A DNA stretch of 64,000 nucleotides, from positions 2,846,230 through 2,910,229 of the forward strand of contig CP085689.1 of NCBI GenBank assembly GCA_020683205.1, written 5' to 3'. Under the pieces are notes generated by a model. The model was not told the DNA's origin. It ran no database searches and was given only the letters and a program-made list of their open reading frames with translations. Below are positions 37,598 through 50,600 of this stretch, one piece after another. How positions within the stretch are numbered: position 1 is the stretch's first letter; every line of letters starts with the position of its first letter. The DNA comes from Lentisphaerae bacterium WC36 (GTDB taxonomy: Bacteria > Verrucomicrobiota > Lentisphaeria > Victivallales > SZUA-371). The translations under genes and the position numbers were made by a program.

Positions 37598-39409
37598 TTA
37601 TTTGAATTTATCTTTGTTACGCTTACGGTCAATCTCTTTTAAGTAAAACTTACGTAAACGAATACTTTTTGGAGTAACCTCTAAAAGTTCATCTTTACCA
37701 ATGTATTCTAAAGATTGCTCTAAGCTCATCTTAATCGCTGGAGCAATTTTCATTGCACGGTCAGAACCTGATGAACGAACATTCGTTAACTGTTTACCTT
37801 TCTGTAAATTCACAACTAAGTCACCTTCTTTAGAGTTTTCACCAACAATCATGCCTTCGTATGTATCAGTGTTTGGCTCGATAAAGAACACTCCGCGTTG
37901 CTGTAATCCGTCAATCGCATAAGCTGCTGCTGGGCCTTGCCCCATACTAATTAAAGTACCAGCCAAACGATGTGGAACTTCGCCCTTAAATGGACCATAT
38001 TTTTCAAAACGGTGTGAAACAATCGCTTCACCAGCAGAAGCCGTTAATAACTTACTACGTAAACCGATAATTCCTCGTGTTGGAATATTGAACTCGATTA
38101 ACTGACGACCACCAGCTTGCTCCATGTGAGTCATTTCGCCACGGCGTAGCCCAACTACTTCAATAACTTTACCTGCATACTCTTCTGGAACGTCAACACT
38201 TAAGATTTCGATAGGTTCTAACTTATTACCATCTTCATCTGTGTGGAAAATTACAGTTGGCTGAGAAACGCTCAATTCATAACCTTCACGACGCATATTT
38301 TCAATCAAAATAGATAAATGAAGCACACCACGTCCGCTAACTTTAAATGAATCACCATTAACATCTTCAACACGCAATGCCACATCACGTTCAACCTCCT
38401 TTAATAGACGCTCACGAATATGACGACTTGAAACTAAAGAACCTTCTTTCCCGTAAAATGGAGAATCATTTACACGAAACAGCATCGAAATTGTCGGCTC
38501 ATCCATCGTTAATGCTGGTAATTGCTCTGGCGAGTTTGCATCAGCAATTGTATCACCAATATCAATATCATCAACGCCAACAATCGCACATAAATCACCA
38601 CACTCAACAACTTCTTTCTCAGTACGCCCTAAACCTTCAAATGTGAAAATCTGCTTTAAGTTTACACTCTTCTTTGAACCATCTTTTTGCTTAATCATCA
38701 CTACAGATTTATTTTTAGCTAAATCACCGCGATAAACACGACCAACACCAATACGACCAACATAATCACTGTAATCAAGACTCGCTACCTGCATTTGAAC
38801 AGGTCCATCATGTCGCTCTGGCTTTGGAATATGCTCTAAAATTGCATCCATTACAGGTAGCATTGAATCACGTGGATCATTGTCTAAATCTTCAACCATC
38901 CAGCCATCACGTCCACTACCGTATAGAACTGGGAACTCTAATTGCTCTTCAGTTGCATCTAATTCAATAAATAAATCTAAAACTTTATCTAAAACCACAT
39001 CAATACGACGATCTGGCTTATCAGCTTTATTAATAATTACGATTGGCTTTAAGTTTAGTTTCAACGCTTTATCAAGAACGAAACGAGTCTGAGGCATTGG
39101 ACCTTCAGCCGCATCTACAAGAAGCAATACACCATCAGCAAGGTTTAATACACGTTCAACCTGGCCACCGAAGTCACTATGACCTGGAGTATCAATGATA
39201 TTTACTTTAACCCCTTTATAGCTAACGCTAATATTTTTTGATAAAATAGTAATACCACGCTCACGCTCTAGGTCATTACTATCAAGGAAACACTCCTGAA
39301 ATTCTTGATTGTCACGGAATAATTTCGCTTGCTTGATGATTTCATCAACTAATGTTGTTTTACCATGGTCTACATGGGCAATAATTGCAATATTTCTAAT
39401 TTCTGACAT
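37598..39409 (-). CDS. typA: Translational GTPase TypA/BipA
   Basis: 603 residues, the usual length. G motifs: AHVDHGKTTLVDEI, RERGITIL, DTPGHSDFGG, NKADKPDRR. The family C-terminus has the MGQGPAAAYAIDGLQQRG block and LTNVRSSGSDRAMKIAP. It binds 70S ribosomes under stress and helps 50S assembly. The protein is highly conserved and the codons less AT-biased than in the neighbouring genes. A strong terminator follows, so it is likely a single-gene unit. Confidence 0.97.
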   Translation of the reverse strand: MSEIRNIAIIAHVDHGKTTLVDEIIKQAKLFRDNQEFQECFLDSNDLERERGITILSKNISVSYKGVKVNIIDTPGHSDFGGQVERVLNLADGVLLLVDAAEGPMPQTRFVLDKALKLNLKPIVIINKADKPDRRIDVVLDKVLDLFIELDATEEQLEFPVLYGSGRDGWMVEDLDNDPRDSMLPVMDAILEHIPKPERHDGPVQMQVASLDYSDYVGRIGVGRVYRGDLAKNKSVVMIKQKDGSKKSVNLKQIFTFEGLGRTEKEVVECGDLCAIVGVDDIDIGDTIADANSPEQLPALTMDEPTISMLFRVNDSPFYGKEGSLVSSRHIRERLLKEVERDVALRVEDVNGDSFKVSGRGVLHLSILIENMRREGYELSVSQPTVIFHTDEDGNKLEPIEILSVDVPEEYAGKVIEVVGLRRGEMTHMEQAGGRQLIEFNIPTRGIIGLRSKLLTASAGEAIVSHRFEKYGPFKGEVPHRLAGTLISMGQGPAAAYAIDGLQQRGVFFIEPNTDTYEGMIVGENSKEGDLVVNLQKGKQLTNVRSSGSDRAMKIAPAIKMSLEQSLEYIGKDELLEVTPKSIRLRKFYLKEIDRKRNKDKFK

Positions 39410-39912
39410 AAACTTTTATCTACTACCTTTATTTAATACATATTTACTTATAATTATAATTTCCTATAAATCACCACCAGTTAAAAACTCACTATAATTT
39501 TTAAATTCAAGGAAATTTACTTCTTTTATTTACACAAAGAGACAAATATACAGTCTTAAACAAAAAAATACAGCAAAATTAAGCAAATATATGCGTTATT
39601 TTGCAAATTTTCTTTTTAAAATAAATTATTGACTATGAATTATTAAACTATTACTATACAATTTCAAAAAACAAAAAGTAATAAAATTATTCCTTTATTG
39701 AATTTTAAAAATATCATTAAAAAAAAATAATTAAATTTTAATAATAGCAACAAATATTTTCTAAAATAACATTTCACAACTAATGATTTTTACTCATAAA
39801 AATAACTTGAGAATTTTAAAAAAAAATGGGAACTTGCAATTGCAAGTTCCCAACACATAAACATTGTTAGGCGTTGCTTAACTAAGAATAGAGGTTATAA
39901 TTAAAAATGCAT
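39410..39912. other. AT-rich intergenic region upstream of typA
   Basis: No gene is visible. It should hold the minus-strand typA promoter, but poly-A/T composition hides a clear pair of hexamers. The only firm element is the epimerase terminator at 39818-39852. Confidence 0.6.
39818..39852 (-). terminator. Rho-independent terminator of the epimerase gene
   Basis: TGGGAACTTGCAA and TTGCAAGTTCCCA form a perfect 26-bp palindrome at 39827-39852, and the minus strand then has nine T. It lies 60 bases after the end of the minus-strand frame at 39913. Confidence 0.85.
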
Positions 39913-40663
39913 TTAAATAAACGCATCAAAATTATCATTAAAAAATTTAGGTTGCCAATTTAAAATCCTACAAGCGTCATCAACATCACCAGTTTCAACC
40001 TTAGAAGTTCCGCCATCTAAAAAGAAAACTTTAAAACCTAGCTTCCCAAAACTGATATTATCGAAACTATTTTTAATGGCAATACCAATATCAAATCGAT
40101 CAATCATACCCTTTTCAAATTCTGATAAATTTCTGTCATACTTATCAGTCATTGATGCTCCATCAATAACATATCCAATCCTAAAAGCAGCCGTTTCAAT
40201 ATTATCACTATTAAAGAATGTTTCAGCAATAACTTCCTGACAAGCTTTTGTTAATCCATAAATGTTTTTTGAAACAACTCGGTGTCTTGCGCAAAATTCA
40301 GTTTCAGTTTTTTTCCCATTCATTGCTTGAATACTTGAAATCAATGCAACACGATTTAAACCATGTTTTTTGGCTGATGAATACAAGTTAGCAGTCCCTT
40401 TTACATTGACAATCGTTGTATGGATGCGGAATCATGTGACAGATAATCAATTCATCAGCTTCAGCAATAATATTATCACAAAAAGTAGCATCCTCAACAC
40501 TACCTTGGACATATTTAATATTTGTGACTTCTTTTTTATAATCATTATTTTTATCAATGTCTACATCGACAGCAATAATCTCACGACTACTGTCTTGCGC
40601 AAAGATTCGGACAATGGCCATTCCTAGAAAACCAGTCCCACCAGTTATAACAGTTTTTTTCAC
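39913..40663 (-). pseudogene. NAD-dependent epimerase/dehydratase, frameshifted
   Basis: The GTG start at 40663 follows AAAGGAG. The first 80 residues have the Rossmann motif ITGGTGFLGMAIVRIF. Near 40420-40440 the frame shifts: frame 1 ends in a short tail, while frame 2 takes over as TTIVNVKGTANLYSSAKKHG, exactly the expected next segment of an extended SDR. The catalytic YxxxK is YGLTK, and ALISSIQA precedes it. One base gained or lost restores about 250 residues. Sugar-nucleotide epimerases or related dehydratases are likely; the substrate is unknown. Real inactivation and sequencing error are both possible. Confidence 0.7.
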
Positions 40664-41026
40664 TGTTTACTCCTTTGAAATTTATTTTAACGCTGAATTC
40701 TCAAGACAATAAAGTTTACTAAAATAATTGTTCACTGCCAAACCACATCACCTTTATAAGAATAACATCAAACTCATCTTTTGTCAACCTTTTAATGTAT
40801 TTTATAATTTTTTATTGCTATTTATTTTATTAAAATGATATTATATCGTCATTACAAGAGTGAATTTATATTTTTTTGAATTTTAGTGTATTAATTCCAT
40901 ATGTTCAACTAAATTTAAAAATATCTTTTATAATTTTTTTTGAATATTTTAACATTTTCTCATTTTTTTAACTTGATTTTCGAAAAAATTACGTTATAGT
41001 AAAAGCTCTTGAAAATAATTAAGTAG
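40664..41026. other. Intergenic region holding the tRNA-Glu promoter
   Basis: No gene is seen between the epimerase start and the first tRNA-Glu. It is divergent, with the epimerase ribosome site at its left edge and a promoter-like pair at 40973-41000 near its right edge. The rest is low-complexity AT. Confidence 0.6.
40973..41000 (+). promoter_or_regulatory. Putative promoter of the tRNA-Glu cluster
   Basis: TTGATT, 16 bases, TATAGT, ending 26 bases before the first tRNA-Glu. It is one of the best sigma70-like pairs in the window, as expected for a strongly expressed tRNA operon. Confidence 0.6.
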
Positions 41027-41102
<76 letters not shown>

Positions 41103-41144
41103 TTTTCTTGGCATCGTGACTTACATTTTATTTTTTGTTCTAGT

Positions 41145-41220
<76 letters not shown>

Positions 41221-41267
41221 TTTGTTTATTTAAAATTGAATATTATTAATGTTATAATCGTTCTAGG

Positions 41268-41343
<76 letters not shown>

Positions 41344-41376
41344 TTCTTTATAGATTACAACATGTTCAACACTCTA

Positions 41377-41452
<76 letters not shown>

Positions 41453-41615
41453 TTTCTTTCAATGTTTTATTATCTTCAGATTATCATATATAAAAATTCT
41501 ATGTAAAAAAATTAAATTAATATAATTTTTTATATTTTTATTATTAACATCATTTACAAGACCAATATTTAATTCTATACAAATTTGTCTATTCTTATAA
41601 AAAATTATATCTTTA

Positions 41616-41658
41616 AAACAAAAAAAACACAGTTTTTTATGACTGTGTTTTTTTGTTT
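41616..41658. terminator. Bidirectional terminator between the tRNA-Glu cluster and the giant gene
   Basis: An A-rich arm ending ACACAGT pairs with ACTGTG plus a T-run; the stem has one bulge and A/T runs on both sides. It can end plus-strand tRNA transcription and minus-strand transcription of the giant gene, whose stop lies at 41679-41681. Confidence 0.85.
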
Positions 41659-41678
41659 GTATAACACTATGTACTAAG

Positions 41679-44600
41679 CTATAGTGTTTCTCTAATCTGT
41701 CTCTGGAACCAAGAAATAACCGAATCTGGTCCAGTATTCACGGCAGGGTGAGTATCAAATAAATCTTTTTCCTCAGCCATCTCTACCATAATACTTTCTA
41801 ATGCACCTTTAACTTCACTTTCACCATAATTGGTATAGACTCCAGAAGCGAAATCTCCAACTAAATCTGGCGTGCTTTGATATGCATCAAAACCAACTGC
41901 ATAGGTACCATCCATTGCTCCATAGAATTCTTCAGAATTATTCTCAAAGATAATACCATTATCATTAGCAAGTAAAGAAGCTTGAGATAAACCACTTTCA
42001 GGAGTGCCTCCTAAACTATCAGCTAATCCTTCATTTTTCAGCGCGGCTAAGAATGCTTTAGTATTTGCTTGGTAAGCCATATCATTATAACGAACACGGT
42101 ATGTTGTTGAATTAACAAGCTCTTGATTCATCCAAAACTGCTGATTTGCATTCAAATAAACATCACGCAAATCAGTACCTGTAAATATACCTTCACCTGC
42201 AGTTGGAGTAAAATCAACATCTGCTAAAGTAAATGTAAACGTCATATCAGTAGTTATGCTATTTGTCAATGACACACTTCTATTGAAGTTTGGAGTACCC
42301 ATCATCAGAACTGTTTTATCAACAGTCAGTTCATCATTTGGATCAACAAGTGTACCATCTTCATTATATTCTGGCGTTATCCAATTTTTACCATCAGTAT
42401 TATAAGCCATATATGCACTGTCACTACTGTCATAATCAGCACTTACATTGCCAGAGTGATAATATAAATCAATTTGCTCAGCTGAATAATTTTCATCTTC
42501 TGTAACAAGCTTAAACTGTAATCCAACTGTTGAATCCATATCTTTAATCTTGCGATTTGAAGTTTTCACTGCATCAACTTGAATACCCAATTTATCAATA
42601 TTTGTTGTTGAATTATTGGTTACATCTAATCTTACAGATCTAGAATCATCTCCTACATAGAAAATCGTATCATCATCTGCTCCTGACGTTGATAAATAAA
42701 GAGTTCCACCATCAGCTAGATTAAAGTAGCGTTGAGAGCTAGCATTAAATACTTGATCTTCTCCATTAACATACAACGATGCACCTTTATCTATTGAGAA
42801 CATCTTACTATCAGCACCAAAGTCAAGAGAAGCAACTTCAAAATCTCCATCGACTAACTCAACATTACCATTTAATGTTAGTAATTGAATTGAGCCTTGC
42901 ATATCGCCAATCTGAGTAATTTTTGAAGTTCCAGTTGAAGTACCAATTGTGAAATTAGTCGAAACGTCAATTGTTCCGCCATTGACAAAATCGCCTTCAA
43001 TTGTAATATTTTCTGCATCAATTCTTGCTTTATTCACTAAATTACCAGTCAATTCAATGTCAGTTACGTCAATAATTTCTGCTCCAGTTTGAGACGTTGC
43101 TTCAACAAACTCAACACTGTTACCAGTAATTTTAGCTGCCTCAACTTGAATCGAACCATTCTTAGAGGTAATTTTCGCATTATCAACTACGACTTTATCT
43201 CCAGGTTTGATTGAAATATTGCCATTTACTGTAGTATTACCTGTTAAGAAAATATTTGTTGCATTTAACATTGTTAACATTGCTAAGTTTGAAGCATCAT
43301 TCATTACAATACTATTTAAAGCCTCTATGGTTAAAATTGAATTATTACCAATGATATTTCCATTAAACTCTACCTTATTATTAGCAGATTCAATTGTATA
43401 ATTACCGTTAGCGGCAAAAACCACATCAGCATTAAAAACAATACCATTATTAACACTCAAGTCACCATCAATATAAACATCACTATTGAATGCTAAAGTT
43501 GCATGAGTCAAATTCAGCATGTTGTCTATCGTAATATTATTTCCACCAATACCTAATTCACCTTTTACGTCTTCAGCTCCATTAACATCAGCGAAATCAA
43601 CATTTCCTTTGATACTATTAAAGTTAACACTACTTTCTTCATAAGAACCATCTCCGGCTCTTTCCTCAACTGAGAACATTCCTAAATTAAATAAATTACT
43701 AGCAGGAGTAACACTTGGTGTTGCAGACTCTATTAATTTTAAACTACTATCTATATCAAATGATAACGTCCCTCCCTGAGCAACATTTACGCTGTTTTCT
43801 GCAAACATAATATTCTTTGCATCAAAAGTTAAAGAAGTACTGCCTCCAATAACATTCAATTCATTATCAAAGTCAATATAATTTGCATCAATTCTATTAA
43901 CTCCAGAAAGAGCAGTCATGTTACCAGCACCATCAACTTCAACATTATATTTAGCTTTCAATGATGCATCTTCAAGGTTAATAGTAGCATCATTATAAAT
44001 TTCAAAATTATTTGCAGTAATAGATGAACTTACAATCTCAGAATTTTCTGTAGTATAAGAAACGAAATCTTTTTTAACAGTAACTTCTGTATCATTAATC
44101 GAGAAATTATCTACTTTTAATTGTTTATTGAATGTTACTTTACCAGTATCTTCAGATAAAGTATATCCATATGTAGTAACTCCATCTGGTTGACCAATAG
44201 TTAATCGGTTAAGAACCTCTACATTATTATAGAAAGTTTTATTTCCAATTCCAGAAACCTGTAAATTATAGTACTTATCGATACCATATGTGTTAATTTT
44301 CTTACCATAACGGGTGCTATCATAGTCATAAACAACTGTAGTATCACTTAAGTCATTAACCGTTACTGAAAAATCGCCTTTAATTGTGTCTGTATGGAAA
44401 ACAATTGTACTTCCTGCATCCAAAGCAATCATAGAATCAATTGTTGCAAAACGTTTACTGCTATCAGTTGCATATCTATCATCAGAGAAAATAATTGTAC
44501 CCTTATTATTAATTCTATCAGTAATAGAGTACTCTCCTCCCGGTGCATAAGGATTATTTACAACTGGAATCGTGTATAATGCTCCTCCAGCGAATTCCAA

Positions 44601-47600
44601 AATACCATCCGCATTTACAGATAGAATCGATTCGACTGTCGCATCTTTAACAATTAAATGTCCTATTGCAGCTGTCGCATCATCATCAATTACCAATGAG
44701 TTCTTCTCATTTACCTCTAATGTTGCTCCATCTTTTAATGTAGCTTGACCATCAATAACAAAAGTAATATCCCAATTATTTAGTAATTTACTTGAATCTA
44801 CTTGATCATCGATGCTTGTACCTTCTTCATACCAATAACCGTTCTCAAAAATGTCATTAGCTCCTGTATATTCACCAGCATTTCCATCCTTATCTGAGCC
44901 AACATAAATATAAGTTTTAGACTCTTTTTCATATGCGCCTGCCGTAGTCCAATTTGATCTATAATCACGGAAATCAGCTATTACCTGACCAGTATCATCT
45001 ACTCCAATATTACCGTATTTATCAACAATTGACATATTATCAGCAGCATTTTCTGCAGCAGAACCACTTAAAACATAAACTTTGAATGATCCACCATCAG
45101 TTTTTTCCGCATATTTAGATAACAATGCATCAGATCTTACAATATTATTTCTCTGACCATCAACACATTCTAAATTAGAACCTGTTGCTCCATAAGCATT
45201 ATTTGATGAGAAAATGCCCTTTTCTGAATATGATGAAATACTATTTTGAGAAACAATACTATTGTTAACATACAATGTACCTGTTTCTAAATAAATACCT
45301 CCACCTTTATATTGAATCTTATCACCATATGAATTAATTCCTGCAACATTATTTGCAATAGTAACATAATTCAAGTGACCGTATTGATATGTAACATCAT
45401 CATCAGTTGAAGGCGTACCTTGATCTAAAGTCTCTGTGTTTGGCAATGACCCAACACCACTGATATATAATCCACCACCATATTCACCTGCCTCATTATT
45501 AGCAATTGTTGTGGTGTTTATTAATAAAGTATCAGGCCCAGTAATATAAAGACCTCCACCATCTTTTCCTGCTTCATTATAAGCAAACCCACTATTTTCA
45601 ATATATACATCAGTTTGCGAATCTAAGAACATGGCTCCACCAGACCCACCTGCAGTAGCCTTTGCTATATCGCTATTACGCATATCAAAATTACCAGTTG
45701 CAGCATAAATAGCACCACCATCATAAAGTGCAGAAACATTCTCTATTTTTACATTATCTAAAACAACATTTCCTGTTTCATTATATATTGCTCCTCCATG
45801 ACCAGAAGCATGAGATTCTGTAATGCTTACATTAGCTAAATCTAAATGTTCTCTACTAAAGATTGCTCCACCATGAACAGGAGTCTCAACTTTCTTCCCA
45901 TCAATGATTTCAAAATATTCAGCAACACTATTAACCATATCAATATTTTTAATATAGGCTGTTGATGTTTTATCGACATTTTTATTATCAACTATAAAAA
46001 TTCGAGATTTCTCTTCAGCATCTAACATTAATCGTTTTCCAGCTAGATGACTATTAACCGTTGGGTTCTCATCACATTTAATTTCACCATCAATGGTAAC
46101 ATCTTTTGTAACTTCTAAAGCACCAATCCCAGTGAATGTTATTAAACTATCATTTGTTTTACTATTATTAAAATAAATACATTCATCTGGCTTTTTACTG
46201 CTACGATCAGTAACCCATAATTCTTCAACTTTCGGATTACTTGAAGTACCAGTTATAACAGTATGAGAAGCATCAAAACTTACAATTGAAATATCTTCTG
46301 GTTGTACATATGTAACTTTTTCAAGATCAGCAACAACCTGATGGAAATCGTCATGTAGTGACTTAGCATAAGTAAATTCTGAAGTAACTTGACCTTCTGC
46401 ATTAGCATCAAAATCAACTTTATTATATTGAAATAAAAGAGGTTTTTCGGTGTCACTTTCTGCATAGAATCTATAACCATCTTCACGTTCAAAGACATCA
46501 TTATAAACTCCATAAAGAGCATATACCTCTCCATCATATGTATACGAAATATTACCCGAAGGATTGAATGTAACTTCATGAAAACCTGTTTCATTTGAGT
46601 GAACAATTGTTAAGTTAGTACCATTACCCTCTTCTTGATTCAGCACATTGAGGTTTTCATCCCACTCCTTATCCCAAAACTGGATTGTTGTTAGATTTTT
46701 TGCACTTTCATAGAAATCATATAGATAAGCTTCACCACCAGCACTCACCATATCTCTATTTTTGTCATCTTCTTTCATATTTAAAGTTAAAAGATTTAAT
46801 GTAACTCCCTCATCTGGATCACCTGGATCATCAACAAGTATAGACTTGCTAGGAGCTTGACCATCTGAAAAAGTTCTAAAAGCACATCTTGTTACATCAC
46901 CAGCATCATCAATTTCAGCATATAGGTAATACGTAATCCCTCCAATTTCAGCGTAGAATTGTCCTTGTTCATCAATAAGAACATCATGGTCTTCTCCGCC
47001 ATAATTAATACTAAAATTCATATCGCCATCATCTAAAATTTCATAGAAAAAGTCAACACCTTCAGACGTTTGGTCATTTATGATATTGCCAGTATTATCA
47101 AGATTATAAACAACAATTTCTCCATTTTTAGTAACAAGTCGTTGAGCTTCTCCTATGTCTCCGTCACAATCCTCTGCCTGAACGAATCCACCAATAGTGA
47201 AGCTATCACCAACTGTATTTGATTCAACATATTCTCCACAAAGGTAATATGCAATCTCATTAAGTGGATCTGAATCATCAACAAAATAAATATAACCATC
47301 ATCTGTATCAAGGTTTAATCTATAATTACCAGTTTCCGTTTCAATAAAAATTTGAGAAGGAGCTGCGCCGTCGACCCAATATAATGCTTCCTCTATAGTC
47401 ATATGCTGCTGAATCCAGTTACCATCTGAGTCAAAATACCCAAGAGCAGTTCCAACATCTAAATATTTACTATCGTTATATACAAAACCTGTATTGTTAT
47501 TAAATACACCAGAACTATTACTTGTAACAGTAACAAGCATTAATGATTCATATGAACCAATATTCCATGCACTACTATCGTAATCACGATAAAGACCTCT

Positions 47601-50600
47601 TTGATCTATACTTTGATTTGCTGAAATAGATCTAATTTGCAATGGCATGCTATGTATTGAAAGATCCGCGTCTTGATTAAAAAGAGTTACTGCACCAAGA
47701 GCATCTTCGCGCGAACCAAGACTAAATGCAATACTACCATCCATCAAGCGATAAGATAATGTTTTACCACCATTGTAATCCATTTCTTCAGAAAGGTTAA
47801 GATTTTTGATCAAACCTCCAGAGACTCCATCAACAACATGAAAGTCCGTTTTATTTTCCCAATAAATTGGATCCTGAACATCAAAATCAATTGTAGTATC
47901 AATATTAGCGGTGTTAAAGTCATATCCCTTACCTCTATCTGATGTTGCGGCATTATAATAATATGCTCCAACAAGGTTGGTATTTTTATTACCATTATTT
48001 TCATCTACGACGTCAAATATTGCAACATCCTCAACTGTTGTACCATTGATAAAAAAGTCTATGGCAATAGTATCAATAAAATGAGCATGCGCAACCGCAA
48101 CATTATTTGCAACAATACAATTGGACATTCTAAACACTAAATTAGGATCAGATGCTACGTATATTCCAGCTTGTTCAGGTATAATTTCATCTTGATTGTT
48201 TGAGACCTTAGATTCAACTCTGTTATTCACAATAGTATTATTAACAAGTAGTACGTTATTTTTGTCATATTCGTCATTGTCGGCTAAGTGAATAGCTGAT
48301 CCCCAACCCATTGAACAAGGTTCTGTTCCGCAAGTCAAATCAATAAAGTTGCCAGAGATAGTGCTATTGACAACCGCTATGGACTCTCCTTTTGAATAAA
48401 TACCCGCACCATAACCGCTATCACTAACAGATTTCTTCGAAGTTATTTCAATGCTATTATCCAATACTGCCGAATTTTCAAGAATTAAAGTTCCAGAGTT
48501 ATAAATACCAGCCCCCATACCACTATAAATACTCGAATGATGTTTTGGTTTCCCTGTGACATAAAGTTCGTTGCTGGTAATTGTCGAATCGTAAATAGCC
48601 ATTTCTCCAGAGTTATATATTCCACCACCTAATGCATGATTTCTATATAGTCCTTCCTCAACGTCATTAAATATTATATCAGAATCCTTTACTACAACGT
48701 TGTTCAACACCATTGTACCCTCATTCATGATACCTGCACCATGAGTTTGGCTACTCATATTTTTTACCTCAAGATATCCATCAATATCAATATTGTTTAA
48801 TATTAATGTATTCCCTCCACCATAATTTATTATATTACCATCGTTATCTTTTGATTTAGAATCACCTTCGTTTACAAATACTCTTCCAGAATCATTAACG
48901 ACATTAATTCTATTTTCATTATCCTGGCTCATATAAGTAAAATCTTGAGCCATTTTATCACTATAAATTAATGCAGTTGGATCACCATTATGATCTTTAG
49001 ATAAGAACATTGCCCCTTCATCAAAGGCAATAGCAGAGTTAAATGCTGTACCAATCATTACAGATTTTTCATCGTTATACCTTTTGTCGCTTGCATAAGA
49101 GTTAGCAGCCCAACCAGTATCTATTTGAGCAGCCAATGTTATTGTATTTTCTTCACCATCTGTAGTACTGAAAACATTTTTATCAAAATGAACATAGCGG
49201 TTATGATCATATAAATTTATAGTTGCTCCAGTTTGAATATTTCCATTAGCATCTTTAAATTTAACTCCATTTAACGCCACACTTTGTGAAGCTTCACGAT
49301 CAAAATGATCAATCCAATACTCAGCTTCACGTAAAGTCATACCACTACTACCGTCTCCAATTAAAGCTGCTGCATTACTGTCTTTATACAACATACTGCT
49401 TTGTTGGCTATGACTATAATCATCAAATCCTTTATATACACTTTTAGCCTTGTCATAGTAAAGCATATTATAATTGTTTGTATCATAATTATAATGATCC
49501 ATGACAAACATGTCATCACCTTTACTAGTTACACTAGTATAGAAAATGGCCTCAAACGATCCAATACTTGATCCTGAATTTTGTACTAATTTTCCATTGG
49601 AATCAAAGTGGTATCCATGTCTATTTGCCCCACGTTGGTCAGTAGACGAACTAGAACTACCAGCTCTACGATAAGAATTTCCAACATAATATCCAAATAA
49701 TAGACTTTGTTCATACATCACGGCATGTGTTTCAGTTAAATGATCCCCTTGAAATCTTAGAGTATCATCTAAGAAAGAAAATGTAGATAAAAATTTTGCA
49801 TTGTCTTCATCAACACCAAGTAAATTCTTTTTACTATCCAAAACTCCTGATATTGATGTCATTGTCGATGAAGGATCTTCTGTCAATAAAGATTTCCCTT
49901 CACTTGTTCCAACAGTTATCTCTTGTAAATTATTTGTAGATAGATAATTGTCTAAATTATTTGTATTATAGTAATGAGAAATCATTGATGAACTAATATT
50001 CAAACTAGTACTATCTATATTTTCTATATTAAACTGCACAACATTATCATTTTTGCCTACAAAAGCACTGTTGCTCACTGTTACTTTCTTTGTATCACTA
50101 CCTAAAAGTTCAATTCCTGAGTTGTAGAATGTCGAATCTTTTACAGTCATTGTACCTGAGCCATAAACAATATCTCCACGAAGAGATGTTTCATTTCCGC
50201 TTGAGAAAGTTGATGATAAAATATTTAATTTAACACCAGTTATTTGTGTTCCATTTGCCAAAGTAGATGCGTCATGATCTGGGTCTTCAATAACGATTGA
50301 ATCAGTGAATCCAATAATACTTGAATTAGAAATTGAAAACGTATTGCTTGTTCCGCTATAAAAAGATGCGACCACTCCATCTTGTAGGTGATCCGTAAAA
50401 TGAACTACATCTATTTTAGACTGCTCAAAATGGCCTTTCAATCCATAGTTTATGCCTGTTTCTAATCCATCTGCGCCATACTCAACAACAATAAAACTAT
50501 CTGGCTCACAAACACCTATCTCACCAGCACCAAAATCAAAGATAATATCACCGGCTGAATATTTCGGGTCAGCTGCAGGATCATCAGTCGTTGCATATAC

